From: Siphonodentalium dalli
Taxonomy: Eukaryota; Mollusca; Scaphopoda; Gadilida; Siphonodentaliidae
DNA: 64,000 bases
Direction: 5' to 3'
Assembly (NCBI GenBank): GCA_032622095.1
Contig: CP136066.1
Location: 182,686,716 to 182,750,715, forward strand
The position numbers were made by a program, and so were the translations under genes. The first letter of the stretch is position 1. Every line of letters starts with the position of its first letter. Of this stretch, positions 52,576 to 62,596 are shown one piece after another. The notes beneath the pieces are model-generated. The model ran no database searches. It saw nothing but the letters and a program-made list of their open reading frames with translations, and had not been told where the DNA came from.

Positions 52576-53884
52576 ACATAGACATATCTGAAGATCGTGA
52601 GAATGATGAGAGGAGACTTAATTTTTCTTGATTCGTGACATTTAATAATTATTTACAATTAGAAAGGCAACTACCCATAAAGAATTTTCTATATTCGAGA
52701 ATGTTCATGTCACGAATGTTGATAAATGAAACATTGTTCAGAGATAAGGGCTGGTTCATGTGTTGATAACTAAATTAAAGCTGACCACCATATCTCTTAA
52801 CACTGCGGCCTAATTCCAGTTGACCGCTCCCTGCTTGATGGGACCACAGTTGTTCCCATTGGGCTGTAGTACTTGTGACTGCTTTATTCTTCATTATAAT
52901 ATATGGGTGTATGATTCTATATTATGTTATTAAAATCTAACTCAACATTATGATACAAATGAAGACTCCTTGCATAGAGCCAATGCAATATTAAGCTATG
53001 TTGTGTGAAATAATTTCACTGAAATTACTATTATTCGAGCAGTTCTTGGTACCCAAATGGACAAAAACAAAAATTATATTTCCAACCTCTCAAATGTATT
53101 AAAATCCATTGTTTTTATCGTCTCTTAATAATTGCTCAGATTATATATACAATGAAGATGATGATAAGTGAAATTCAAGATTTTCGCCAGATAGATCCAG
53201 AGAAATTCTTTGTTGAAAATATCTTACCATTTTGGGCTGGATTTATGCAACCGTGCGTTTCCCCTTAACCACCACACGGTCACAAACTTCCGCACAGATG
53301 CGCCACTAAGGATTGTAGTTGATGGTAAAAAGAATCAATCTCACAATTTAGAAGTCTTCAGTAACTGTTCCAATGGTTTCACCTTGTTTGCTCTGATAGT
53401 TGATTGTATATATCACATATTAATTTGGCTTTTTAATTCTAATATTTGGAATGGAGTAGCATAGCGTCATACATTAATCTAAAATTGGTGAGCAGCATTT
53501 GCCTCTCTTCGCGGGCAGGTATTCATTCACAAGTATTACATGGCTCTGATACAATCGCAACTTCTCGGATTATCGTTCTTGCAGAAATAGTATATTTGCG
53601 TATACGGAAATCACCGAGGTTTGCCGATTGCATGGGCTCTGATGGTGAATCAATCAATTAGCGCTCAGTGACTAAATGTCATCAATGGCTCCGATGACGA
53701 CATGTTGACCATACACTATACAGAGACAAGGGCATATCTTAAATTCATTTCTAATTAACCCATTTTCATTGATTAAGATTCATACTATGTGGAATTATGC
53801 AATTTCAGCAATGTGACACTTAAATATGACACTTCCATGTTTTCTGGACAAACACAAATTACTCTACAAATTACTCACAATATC
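52576..53884. other. Unassigned stretch left of the LTR element
   Basis: AT-rich. Frames at 53210-53464 and 53446-53661 have no recognised motif. It ends with TATC at 53881-53884, the probable target-site duplication. Confidence 0.4.
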
Positions 53885-54634
53885 TGTGCCAAGACAACCA
53901 CAGGGACATAACTTTCAACCCGGGAAGAAAATAGGCAATCTCTAAGTCAGAGGGGCGCTCGATTACCACACATATCAGCGCCGCTGTTGACCACATCTAG
54001 ATCGCAAGTACTGAGCACCAAATCGAATTAGCGAGCGTCCATGCAATAACATAGGGAAATGATTTGTGGAGTAAACAGAACACGGTCTTGAGGATTAGCA
54101 AGACCAGATGTATCGCCTAGAAAGCTACTGAAACCAGGAGAGTTAATAGGACCCATGGGGAGCTGACGATCACTCAATTACCCTAAGTACGATGAACCGA
54201 CGCGCCGTGAAAATACACATGGCCGTCATTAGCAGACACTGGGTATTTTAGGAAGAAGCAAGCCAACATGAGAAGACAGTTCTAACCAGCTACCCGATAG
54301 TAACAACGAATTCTCGGACGCCAGAGAAAAGCAGCTAGAAGGATGGATGAAGATACAAGGTAAACACGATGATCTTGTGATCCTAACAACATCTCACTGA
54401 TGCGCCGGCGGAAGAAGAACATGAGACGACAGGAAGATAAACTCAACCGGAACTCAACCGAGTAGAAGACAAGCAGATACATCCAACCTATGAAGACGGA
54501 AGAAGATCCCAACCCAAGCAGACGACAGGAAGAGAAACCCAGATACCGATGATTGAACATTATTGACTTTGTTATATATAAATAATCAAACCGTTCTGAT
54601 AGCCTTAAGAGTTATATGTACCCGTATTGGCACA
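53885..54634 (+). repeat. 5' LTR
   Basis: 750 bp, TGTGCCAAGACAACC to GTATTGGCACA. A TTATATATAAATA stretch near 54573 is a candidate TATA box. Confidence 0.92.
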
Positions 54635-54645
54635 TATCTCTTAAC

Positions 54646-54666
54646 TGGTGCCTTCGAGCCAGGATC
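54646..54666 (+). promoter_or_regulatory. Probable primer binding site, tRNA-Tyr-like
   Basis: TGGTGCCTTCGAGCCAGGAT lies 11 nt after the LTR. Apart from two single-base insertions it is complementary to the 3' end of eukaryotic tRNA-Tyr (acceptor CTCGAAGGA plus CCA). The tRNA identity is an inference from memory. Confidence 0.55.
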
Positions 54667-54755
54667 TGAACGCTAATCACAGACACAACGTGAAGCCAGA
54701 AGAGGAACAGTGTGCACAGAAACAGTGTGGGAAAATTCGCAAAACGTGAGTCTAA

Positions 54756-55859
54756 TTGTTTATTATCATAATGGCTACCCAACAACAACAATCAGCTGGT
54801 GTTCTCGCCCCATTAACAGAATCTATCAATTCTCAAATTGCTGCAATGGCCATGACTACGGTGACACAGGTAGTGACGTCATTTGACGGGGACCCCACGA
54901 AATACCACGGGTGGGTCAAGTCGATAGAAAAATGCGCGATCCTAACCGGCGCTAACGAAGCAAAGAAGCCCTATATGGCATTTCAGAGCGCGACGGGCCC
55001 CGTATCAGATTTTTTACAAAGATATTTGGCCACGAATCCTAACGCCACGTGGCAAGACACAAAAACTGAATTATCTAGTCGATTTGCCGAGATAAATGAC
55101 ATTCAATTCGCCTTTTCGATGCTAAGAAAAATCAAGCAAAAACAAAACGAAAATTTACATGTGCTTGCCGAACGGATTTTGGAGATCGCGATTGTGGCAT
55201 ACCGAGAGCAGCCCGGCGGGATCAACGCGGTTGAAGGCCAACTCGTAGGGTTTTATATTGACGCTTTAAGAAGCGACAGTTTGAAAATGAAGTTGATCAG
55301 GGATGCGCCGAAGACACTAAAATTGGCAGCCGACATCGCCATGCGGGAAATGGGGATCCGACGGGTATTCAACCTACGAACGGGCCGCGAAAATTACAAC
55401 GAAAACGAACCGGAAGCAATGGAAATCGATTGTTTCAGAAACAAACGCGCGAGGGCAACCTGCGATATATGCGCAAGCGATAACCACACGACCCGTGAAC
55501 ACCGATCACGCCCGAGACAGGTGCATGTCGAAGCGGTGGTTAAACCACGAACAGTCGAATGTTGGACGTGTCAAGGTGACCATTTCGCTCGCGACTGCCC
55601 CTTTAAGACCGAAAACCGAAGGCACGTATCTTGCTGGGGTTGCAACGGTAATCACTTGGCTAGAAATTGCCCCTCTAAATCCGGAGATTCGAAGCAAAGG
55701 CAATGGAACACGCCAGTAACGCCACCTAGGGGAATCCGCCGAGATCAGCCGAACCGATCACGTGACCTATCCCATGATACACCGCGTCACAGCCGGAGAT
55801 ATCCGACATTAAACGAACCACCGCGACTAATGACCCCGCCCACATACGCAAAAAACTAA
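54756..55859 (+). CDS. Gag-like protein of the Gypsy element
   Basis: 367 residues. The first ATG at 54756 (MFIIIMATQQ) is followed by another at 54771 that may be the real start. The body has a retrotransposon-gag helical domain (FDGDPTKYHGWVKSIEKCAI; LSSRFAEINDIQFAFSMLRK). Three Cys/His clusters follow: CDIC...DNHTTREH near 235, then two canonical zinc knuckles CWTCQGDHFARDC near 268 and CWGCNGNHLARNC near 295. It should form the particle and bind RNA. It ends TAA directly after a slippery heptamer. Confidence 0.88.
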   Translation: MFIIIMATQQQQSAGVLAPLTESINSQIAAMAMTTVTQVVTSFDGDPTKYHGWVKSIEKCAILTGANEAKKPYMAFQSATGPVSDFLQRYLATNPNATWQDTKTELSSRFAEINDIQFAFSMLRKIKQKQNENLHVLAERILEIAIVAYREQPGGINAVEGQLVGFYIDALRSDSLKMKLIRDAPKTLKLAADIAMREMGIRRVFNLRTGRENYNENEPEAMEIDCFRNKRARATCDICASDNHTTREHRSRPRQVHVEAVVKPRTVECWTCQGDHFARDCPFKTENRRHVSCWGCNGNHLARNCPSKSGDSKQRQWNTPVTPPRGIRRDQPNRSRDLSHDTPRHSRRYPTLNEPPRLMTPPTYAKN

Positions 55860-55890
55860 GGAATCCTCTCATTGAGGCCACATGTGAGAG
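55850..55890 (+). promoter_or_regulatory. -1 ribosomal frameshift signal between gag and pol
   Basis: The heptamer A_AAA_AAC (55850-55856) is read in gag frame as gcA AAA AAC and is followed at once by the gag stop TAA. After an 8-nt spacer, CCTCTCA (55865-55871) pairs with TGAGAGG (55885-55891). The pol frame is -1 relative to gag and is open across this point. The loop word CCACA could pair with TGTGG near 55909 to form a pseudoknot. Confidence 0.85.
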
Positions 55891-58800
55891 GAAATTTAGT
55901 ATCAACATTGTGGGGAACCCCAGCTCGTGTTTAGTCAGAATAGGTAAAAATAAATATCGCTCATTAGTGGATAGTGGAGCGGAAGTATCATTGATTCACA
56001 AACGCGTCTATGACGCATTACAGTTCCGACCAAAACTAACTAGGGAACATATCAACCTTAGCTCCGTGAATGGGAAGTCACTGGGCGTACTTGGTAGCGT
56101 GGAACTGACCTTCAGAATGGCGAAACTAAAATTAACCCATAAATTTTATGTGGCGAATGATATGACCCGGAATATGATCTTGGGGAGAGATTGGTTGACC
56201 TCTCGGGGGGTCAGACTATATTATGATCTGGGATGCCTCAAGGTCAGTGACGTGTACGTCCCATTGGAATCGGACGCGCACATAGCTTCCCTGCTGAGAT
56301 TGACCAGCAAGGTTAGCTTAAAGCCTCAAACATCAACTTTATGTATGGGAAAATCAAAAAACTTAGCTTCTCTTCGCAAGTCGACATTAGTAGAGGTGGC
56401 CCAAATCGAGACAGGCTACCTAGCGTCAGAACCCGGTCTGGAAATCGGCAGCTCCATTTCTGGGGTGGGCAAGAGGAACAAGGTCCCGGTATTACTCGTC
56501 AATAACACCAACAAAACGTTTCGCCTACGACGGGGCAGTGTAATCGGCAAGACGGTAGTGTGTGACCCTGGAACCAGCCGCGAAATTAACTCTTTGTCAC
56601 AAAGCTCCCAGTTCCCGACGACCCGTAATTACCGCGACGATGGCTACGCCCTTAGACGCGCCGGCCATAACAGGGTAGACAACTCTAGGTCAGCGCGCGC
56701 TACCGGCGAGAAAAGATTAAATTTGGCCGAAGTTTCGTGCCCAGAGCGATACCGAGAAACACTGATAAAATTGTTGAAGTCCAACTCGGACATCTTTGCC
56801 GACAAAGATACCGAGCTGACACAGACGAGCACAGTCAAAATGCATATCGACACGGGAAACCACCCTCCGATAAAACTTCGCCCGTATCGCACCCCTTTGA
56901 ATAAACGACCGTTGGTTGACGTTGCCATAAATGATATGCTAGAAGCAGACATTATCAGGCCGAGTTCGAGTCCTTACTCAAGTCCGATTGTTATGGTTGA
57001 TAAGCGCGATGGCACCAAACGATTTTGCGTCGACTTCAGGCAATTAAATGCCGTAACCAAACCTATGTCATACCCTCTTCCGGTTATCGACGATATTTTG
57101 GCACTTCTTGGAAAATCTAAATTCTTCACCGCTATCGATCTCAAAAGCGGTTATTGGCAGTGCCAGGTCGCAGAGGAGGACAAGCAAAAGACGGCATTCG
57201 CTTGCCACCGAGGTCTCTTTGAATTCAACTCCATGCCTTTTGGGCTCCGGAACGCCGGAGGGGTTTTCTCCCAGCTGATGGCCCAGGTGTTATGTGGGAT
57301 GGGTGATTACGCCATTGCCTACTTAGACGACGTCCTCATCTACAGCGAGTCCCTAGAATTACACTTGGAACATATCCAGAAAGTCTTTGACAAGTTGCGC
57401 CAACATACACTGAAATTAAAATTAAAAAAGTGCCAATTCCTAAAGCAAGAAACACGGTATTTGGGTTTTATAATTGATACCGACGGCGTCCGACCTGACC
57501 CCGACAAGGTCAAGGCCATCCGGTCGCTTGTGCCCCCAACATCAGTAAAAGAAGTACGTTCCTTCATTGGCATGAGCAACTACTACCGCAGATTTGTCCC
57601 CTCATTTTCGCAAATCGCTGAACCTTTGGTACAGCTTACAAAAAAATATGCCAAATTCAAATGGGACCAAGCTTGCCAAATTTCGTTTGACAAACTAAAA
57701 GAAAATCTCACGGCAGTGCCTCTCCTGGCCTACCCAAATACGGCCACGCCCTATACATTGTATACTGATGCAAGCGACCTTTGCATCGGTGCCTGTCTGA
57801 CCCAGTTGGGCTCAGATGGCGTTGAAGAACCAATTTATTATCTCTCACACAAACTTAGTGATACTCAAACCCGATGGCCAACTGTGGAGAAAGAGGCATA
57901 TGCAATTCACTTCGCATTACAAAGGTTGGACCATTACCTTCATAACGCCACTTTCACGATAAAAACAGATCATAAACCATTGAAGTATCTCTTGGAATCC
58001 CCCATGCAGAACAAGAAAATTCAACAGTGGGCTTTGGGCATAACTGGATATAACTGTAACATTGAGTACATAGCTGGCCCAGATAATCACTGCGCAGACC
58101 TGCTCAGTCGAACGCCACCTAATGCTTATACGGAACAAGAGAAGGCAGAAGTAGAGGTAGATATCAACGACAATAACCTTACTGTCGCCGAGACCCAAGC
58201 GGAAATCGCCGCCTTGAATTCGTCTCGATTTAAACCCAAAGACTTCGCAAGCTGCGAGGTAACCCCAAAGGAACTGCCGAATAAAACTCAAATTGGTCAG
58301 GCTTACCAACCTACTAATCTACTGTTCAACAAGCCAGGCTTCAACATGCTTGAGGAACAAAAGAAAGACCCGGAAATTGCGTCAGTTCTGGAGGCCCTCG
58401 ACAAAGGCGAGGACACCCGGAATGACAAACACTTGATGATTGACGGGGTACTCTATTACCTCTCGAGTGCTGACGCAGAACCGACCCCACGCCTTTGGGT
58501 GCCCGCACATCTTCAAACCAACATAATCCAACAATACCACGATGATAACGGCCACGTGGGAGTAGACAAAACGCATGATGCGATTAGGTCGAAATATTTT
58601 TGGCCCAGACTGTACAAGGAACTAAACTGTTACGTTGGAAAGTGCGTGACCTGCCAAGTCAGGTCTCTGCAAAAACAATCCCCTAAAATGCAAATAACGG
58701 ACACGCCCCCCTACCCTTTTGCCAAAATTGGGTTGGACCTATCAGGGCCCTACCCCACGTCGCTATCGGGTAACCGCTACATTATCAGCTTCATAGACTT

Positions 58801-60088
58801 ATATAGCGGGTGGGCAGAAGCGTTTCCGGTCAAGGACAAGTCAGCCGATAACGTTGTTCATCTCTTGATCGACGAGATATTCCCGCGACATGGATGCCCT
58901 CTAGAAATAATAACCGATAACGGCAGTGAGAACATTAATTACAAGGTCAGGGACACTCTGAAGGCTTTGAACATTCACCACGTGACTACGTCTTATTATC
59001 ACCCCCAGAGCAACAGTAGAGTGGAGAGATTTCACAGGACTTTTAAAGACATTGTCTCAAAGAAAGTGGCAGACCAAATAAACACGTGGGACGTCCATTT
59101 AAATCAAGCACTAGCTGCGATTCGATTTAACAAAAATGAAACTTCTAAATTCTCCCCCTTTTTCTTGTTATACAACCGAGACGTCGTGTTCCCAATAGAC
59201 AATCTCCTAAAACCCAGGCGTAAATACGCGGGAGAAGATTACCATCAGATAGCTCTGCAACAACAGCACAAATCCTTTATGATGGTACACAAACACGTGA
59301 AACAGGCGAAACGCCAACAAGCAGCGAAATTTAACAAAAAGGCCACAGACACCAAATTCGAGATTGGCGAGGCCGTCTATGTGAAGAATCATTTACGAAA
59401 AAGCAAACTTGAAAGCAAATGGAAACCCTACTTCCGCATAACCAAGCAAATAACGCCCGTTACTTTCGAGTTAAGGAATCAATTAAATGGGAAAGTCACA
59501 CAATCCCATGCTGAACATATGCGCAAAGCCAACCTGGAATGGGAAATCCCCAAAACTGACAACAACAAGCGTGCTCAAACGTATGTTGTTCCCCCCGAAG
59601 ACGAAGATAGCGACGTTCCTGCCCCTAACCCTGTGGGTGGGTCTTCTGGCGATGAAACAGAACCATTACCAGATGATGTAATCGCTCGATATCGGAGACA
59701 ATGTTCGGACTCCGATGACGAAGATGTCCCTTTAAGCGAGCTTAAGATGCGCTTACAGCGTAGGAAAACGCGACTCGCGCGCTCAGAGCCGCTACAAAAC
59801 CCTGACTCGTCCATGGACGAGAGACCAGAGCCGAGTGCCAAGGCACGACGCGCTCCAGCGCCTCGTCGACACGGGCGCAAAGTAACAAAGATGTTTACGA
59901 GTGATGACAGCTCAGAGGATGAGTTAATGGAAGTGGCCGCCATTGAACAAACCCCTCGTGAAGGTAGGCCCGTACCGGCCCCTCGCAAGTGTAAGCAGCT
60001 CATGAATGGAGCGAGCAGCAACTTAATAGATAAACCGTTGTTTCAAGCCCTGCTATCAGCGATAATAATAGAGTGCTCGAAACAGTGA
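55859..60088 (+). CDS. Pol polyprotein of the Gypsy element
   Basis: No ATG is needed: the frame is entered by frameshift. Counting from 55910, an internal codon, there are 1392 codons. Protease: LVDSGAEVSL (catalytic Asp21). RT: MPFGLRNAGGVF and IAYLDDVLIYS near 471. RNase H: LYTDASDLCIGACL near 618. Integrase: His/Cys finger HDDNGH...CVTCQ near 876-915, and catalytic core with Asp in GLDLSGPYPT (~942), ITDNGSE (~1001) and Glu in RVERFHR (~1036), followed by a GPY/F-like module. A charged tail of ~170 residues rich in Ser-Asp-Asp-Glu and Arg, with two PVPAPRK/APAPRR-like pieces, extends past the usual Gypsy end. Confidence 0.92.
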   Translation, partial: RNPLIEATCERKFSINIVGNPSSCLVRIGKNKYRSLVDSGAEVSLIHKRVYDALQFRPKLTREHINLSSVNGKSLGVLGSVELTFRMAKLKLTHKFYVANDMTRNMILGRDWLTSRGVRLYYDLGCLKVSDVYVPLESDAHIASLLRLTSKVSLKPQTSTLCMGKSKNLASLRKSTLVEVAQIETGYLASEPGLEIGSSISGVGKRNKVPVLLVNNTNKTFRLRRGSVIGKTVVCDPGTSREINSLSQSSQFPTTRNYRDDGYALRRAGHNRVDNSRSARATGEKRLNLAEVSCPERYRETLIKLLKSNSDIFADKDTELTQTSTVKMHIDTGNHPPIKLRPYRTPLNKRPLVDVAINDMLEADIIRPSSSPYSSPIVMVDKRDGTKRFCVDFRQLNAVTKPMSYPLPVIDDILALLGKSKFFTAIDLKSGYWQCQVAEEDKQKTAFACHRGLFEFNSMPFGLRNAGGVFSQLMAQVLCGMGDYAIAYLDDVLIYSESLELHLEHIQKVFDKLRQHTLKLKLKKCQFLKQETRYLGFIIDTDGVRPDPDKVKAIRSLVPPTSVKEVRSFIGMSNYYRRFVPSFSQIAEPLVQLTKKYAKFKWDQACQISFDKLKENLTAVPLLAYPNTATPYTLYTDASDLCIGACLTQLGSDGVEEPIYYLSHKLSDTQTRWPTVEKEAYAIHFALQRLDHYLHNATFTIKTDHKPLKYLLESPMQNKKIQQWALGITGYNCNIEYIAGPDNHCADLLSRTPPNAYTEQEKAEVEVDINDNNLTVAETQAEIAALNSSRFKPKDFASCEVTPKELPNKTQIGQAYQPTNLLFNKPGFNMLEEQKKDPEIASVLEALDKGEDTRNDKHLMIDGVLYYLSSADAEPTPRLWVPAHLQTNIIQQYHDDNGHVGVDKTHDAIRSKYFWPRLYKELNCYVGKCVTCQVRSLQKQSPKMQITDTPPYPFAKIGLDLSGPYPTSLSGNRYIISFIDLYSGWAEAFPVKDKSADNVVHLLIDEIFPRHGCPLEIITDNGSENINYKVRDTLKALNIHHVTTSYYHPQSNSRVERFHRTFKDIVSKKVADQINTWDVHLNQALAAIRFNKNETSKFSPFFLLYNRDVVFPIDNLLKPRRKYAGEDYHQIALQQQHKSFMMVHKHVKQAKRQQAAKFNKKATDTKFEIGEAVYVKNHLRKSKLESKWKPYFRITKQITPVTFELRNQLNGKVTQSHAEHMRKANLEWEIPKTDNNKRAQTYVVPPEDEDSDVPAPNPVGGSSGDETEPLPDDVIARYRRQCSDSDDEDVPLSELKMRLQRRKTRLARSEPLQNPDSSMDERPEPSAKARRAPAPRRHGRKVTKMFTSDDSSEDELMEVAAIEQTPREGRPVPAPRKCKQLMNGASSNLIDKPLFQALLSAIIIECSKQ

Positions 60089-60448
60089 CCTGGGGTCCAT
60101 TACAGAAGAAATGCGACCCTACCCTTAACTGGCTTATTGGCAAACCTAACCTGGCTTCGTAAATGTTGAAAATAGTTAGCCCGACGCCCCAGACCGAATC
60201 GCGAATAAATAGTCATGTTCGGATCAATGACAGGTCGCGCGCCCCATGAAACCCGGCACGTGCGCATGGCGATTTAATAAATAAAGCTTTGAACTTTGCA
60301 ATCGCGCACCGAGAGATAACGAGCACCACGGCGACGTGCACACCGCCACCCTTAGGGTTACTACGTTTGAGCGCACCCCGCTCAAATAAACACGATCGAA
60401 AATATGCTCATGACTGACTTAGTGAACGAAAAAGTATTACCCCAATGA

Positions 60449-60739
60449 ATGGTAGAGATGGCCAGGGTGGTATTTTGCCCTAGTAACGTAGTTACAGTAG
60501 TAATTTTCATTATCTTGACCCACCGATTCCGGTGGAAATTTGTTAAACGACATTTACCAAGGTTAGCCATTATGTATAGTAAGCAGTTAGACCAGCGACC
60601 TGAGGATATCCTGAATGCCGTGTTCAAAGAACCCATCGACGAAGCAATGGAGACGGATGCACCAAAGCCGTCTGCGCTATTCCGGGACAACACTCAGGAA
60701 CGCCTACATGTATATCCAATTATAGCCGTCAGAGGCTAA
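60449..60739 (+). CDS. Putative ORF3 first exon: short membrane protein segment
   Basis: 96 codons from ATG. Residues ~8-26 form a hydrophobic span (VVFCPSNVVTVVIFIILTH) followed by a basic stretch (RFRWKFVKRHLPRL), like a signal anchor. The rest is acidic (EEPIDEAMETDAP-like). A possible donor CAT|GTATAT lies inside the last codons near 60711. Not recognised as a known envelope protein. Confidence 0.4.
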   Translation: MVEMARVVFCPSNVVTVVIFIILTHRFRWKFVKRHLPRLAIMYSKQLDQRPEDILNAVFKEPIDEAMETDAPKPSALFRDNTQERLHVYPIIAVRG

Positions 60740-61177
60740 CCACATCTGTGGCGGATTTGGATTAGTATCACTTATATATATTATGTTGTGTATTCATGTA
60801 TTCCACATTTTGTTCGTACCGATTGTCGAGTTGTTCTTAGTATCGATCACATGTATATAGATATAGACATTGGGCATTCCTCTCATCGTATTCCGAATTT
60901 TAATCTACGAATCGCCATAACGACGTAAGTTGCATGTAGATAAGCATTGATGCAGTACACATTTGAGGTATTTGGACCAGTAACATCGTTGGCACGTAGA
61001 CGTACCTTCGAATTATTTCTCACTTGCCGAATACTAAGCAATTGTATTATCAGCTGTTGAAGAGAAAGTAACACCCCTGACACGTAATCAGATATTTAAC
61101 GCCGGAAAATCAATCGCGTTATTCACGCAGCATGTTCGCGTCTTTTTCTGTCTAATTATTATAGTTCCACCAGTCAG

Positions 61178-61543
61178 ACGATCGACGGAGCCGAGGCAGA
61201 GCCCAGGCCCGATCAGGCGGAACTCGACCCACTTCTAGGGTACGGTTTCGGTCTCCTCCCCGAAGCAAGGCCTCAGACCCCACCAACACTGCGAGCATTC
61301 TTCGCCAATTGCCGACGGCGGCTAGACGAGGGCGTTCACGAACCACAGGAACACCTGGCGGGCTCTGAGGACGAGGAGGACGCTGACGACCAAGTGGACG
61401 AGGCCGCCCGCGACGTCGGATGGAACGACGACGGATTGTGGGACGAGGGTTTCGGCGAGGATGATGGGCAACCGGTCGGGTACGTTACGCCCGCACCTCC
61501 GTGCCTAGCTCCACCAGCGCAAGAAAACTGGGACGACCCCTAA
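61178..61543 (+). CDS. Putative ORF3 internal exon: acidic open stretch without ATG
   Basis: Open from 61100 to TAA at 61541 with no in-frame ATG. From about 61178 the codons are coding-like and very acidic (AGSEDEEDADDQVDEAARDV; WNDDGLWDEGFGEDDG). Upstream, TCTTTTTCTGTCTAATTATTATAG is a good acceptor tract, with a further AG at 61176-61177 that would restore phase 0. A GGGTACGT donor sits at 61480. Confidence 0.4.
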   Translation, partial: TIDGAEAEPRPDQAELDPLLGYGFGLLPEARPQTPPTLRAFFANCRRRLDEGVHEPQEHLAGSEDEEDADDQVDEAARDVGWNDDGLWDEGFGEDDGQPVGYVTPAPPCLAPPAQENWDDP

Positions 61544-61658
61544 TCCGAATGCCGACCCCACCCACAACCAACAATAGCAAATAACGACCCGGACCGAAAT
61601 GAATACGACAACGCCATGCGATTTCAATCATAGTTTTACACCCAAAGAGTCACAGCCA

Positions 61659-61826
61659 GTAGGTCGGAGTTGTCTGAGAGACGCCCAGACCACCCGATCT
61701 ACACGGAGACGGCCGACATCGAACCAGCTATCCATCGCCGATGCCGCTGTTGCGAAACACTTCGACGAATCATCGACCTGCTGCGCAGCAACGTATTGGA
61801 CTTGCGATTTCAAGATCAACTTTAAA
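61659..61826 (+). CDS. Putative ORF3 last exon: short basic C-terminus
   Basis: Open frame without ATG encoding HPIYTETADIEPAIHRRCRC and CETLRRIIDLLRSNVLDLRF before TAA near 61824-61826, only ~20 bp before the 3' LTR. Amphipathic helix-like. A phase-2 acceptor (GCCAG|T) fits the donor at 61480. Unrecognised. Confidence 0.35.
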
Positions 61827-61828
61827 TC

Positions 61829-61846
61829 GAAAAAGTGAAGGAGTAA
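61829..61846 (+). promoter_or_regulatory. Polypurine tract
   Basis: GAAAAAGTGAAGGAG directly upstream of the 3' LTR, the expected primer site for plus-strand DNA synthesis. Confidence 0.7.
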
Positions 61847-62596
61847 TGTGCCAAGACAACCACAGGGACATAACTTTCAACCCGGGAAGAAAATAGGCAA
61901 TCTCTAAGTCAGAGGGGCGCTCGATTACCACACATATCAGCGCCGCTGTTGACCACATCTAGATCGCAAGTACTGAGCACCAAATCGAATTAGCGAGCGT
62001 CCATGCAATAACATAGGGAAATGATTTGTGGAGTAAACAGAACACGGTCTTGAGGATTAGCAAGACCAGATGTATCGCCTAGAAAGCTACTGAAACCAGG
62101 AGAGTTAATAGGACCCATGGGGAGCTGACGATCACTCAATTACCCTAAGTACGATGAACCGACGCGCCGTGAAAATACACATGGCCGTCATTAGCAGACA
62201 CTGGGTATTTTAGGAAGAAGCAAGCCAACATGAGAAGACAGTTCTAACCAGCTACCCGATAGTAACAACGAATTCTCGGACGCCAGAGAAAAGCAGCTAG
62301 AAGGATGGATGAAGATACAAGGTAAACACGATGATCTTGTGATCCTAACAACATCTCACTGATGCGCCGGCGGAAGAAGAACATGAGACGACAGGAAGAT
62401 AAACTCAACCGGAACTCAACCGAGTAGAAGACAAGCAGATACATCCAACCTATGAAGACGGAAGAAGATCCCAACCCAAGCAGACGACAGGAAGAGAAAC
62501 CCAGATACCGATGATTGAACATTATTGACTTTGTTATATATAAATAATCAAACCGTTCTGATAGCCTTAAGAGTTATATGTACCCGTATTGGCACA
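61847..62596 (+). repeat. 3' LTR
   Basis: 750 bp, the same as the 5' LTR at every position compared, offset 7962. Followed by TATC. Confidence 0.92.

Larger units (their letters stand above)
60089..61846 (+). other. Unexplained 1.76-kb region between pol and 3' LTR
   Basis: Longer than a normal Gypsy 3' leader. It contains AATAAATAAAGCTTTGAAC near 60272-60290 (a polyadenylation-like word) and three open stretches listed separately that may be exons of a spliced third gene. Confidence 0.6.
53885..62596 (+). mobile_element. Complete Gypsy-type (Ty3) LTR retrotransposon, 8.7 kb
   Basis: Order LTR - primer site - gag - protease - RT - RNase H - integrase - extra region - polypurine tract - LTR. 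The domain order with integrase last is that of Ty3/Gypsy. Both LTRs are exactly 750 bp and I see no difference between them. LTR tips TGTGCCAA and TTGGCACA are perfect inverted repeats. TATC flanks both sides, though TATC also follows the 5' LTR inside the element. Gag and pol are uninterrupted, so the copy is young and may be active. It is more GC-rich than the host DNA around it. Confidence 0.92.

Noticed and set aside
53881-53884. Firm 4-bp target duplication TATC for the LTR element
   Set aside because: TATC also follows the 5' LTR inside the element, so the match at the right flank could be part of a longer LTR. I report it only as probable.
54282-54560. 92-codon minus-strand ORF, also at 62244-62522
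   Set aside because: It lies inside the LTRs, which are non-coding; identity between the two only reflects LTR identity.
60449-60739. Retroviral envelope gene
   Set aside because: Too short, with no signal peptide plus C-terminal anchor architecture, furin-like site or Cys pattern. Kept only as an uncharacterised ORF.
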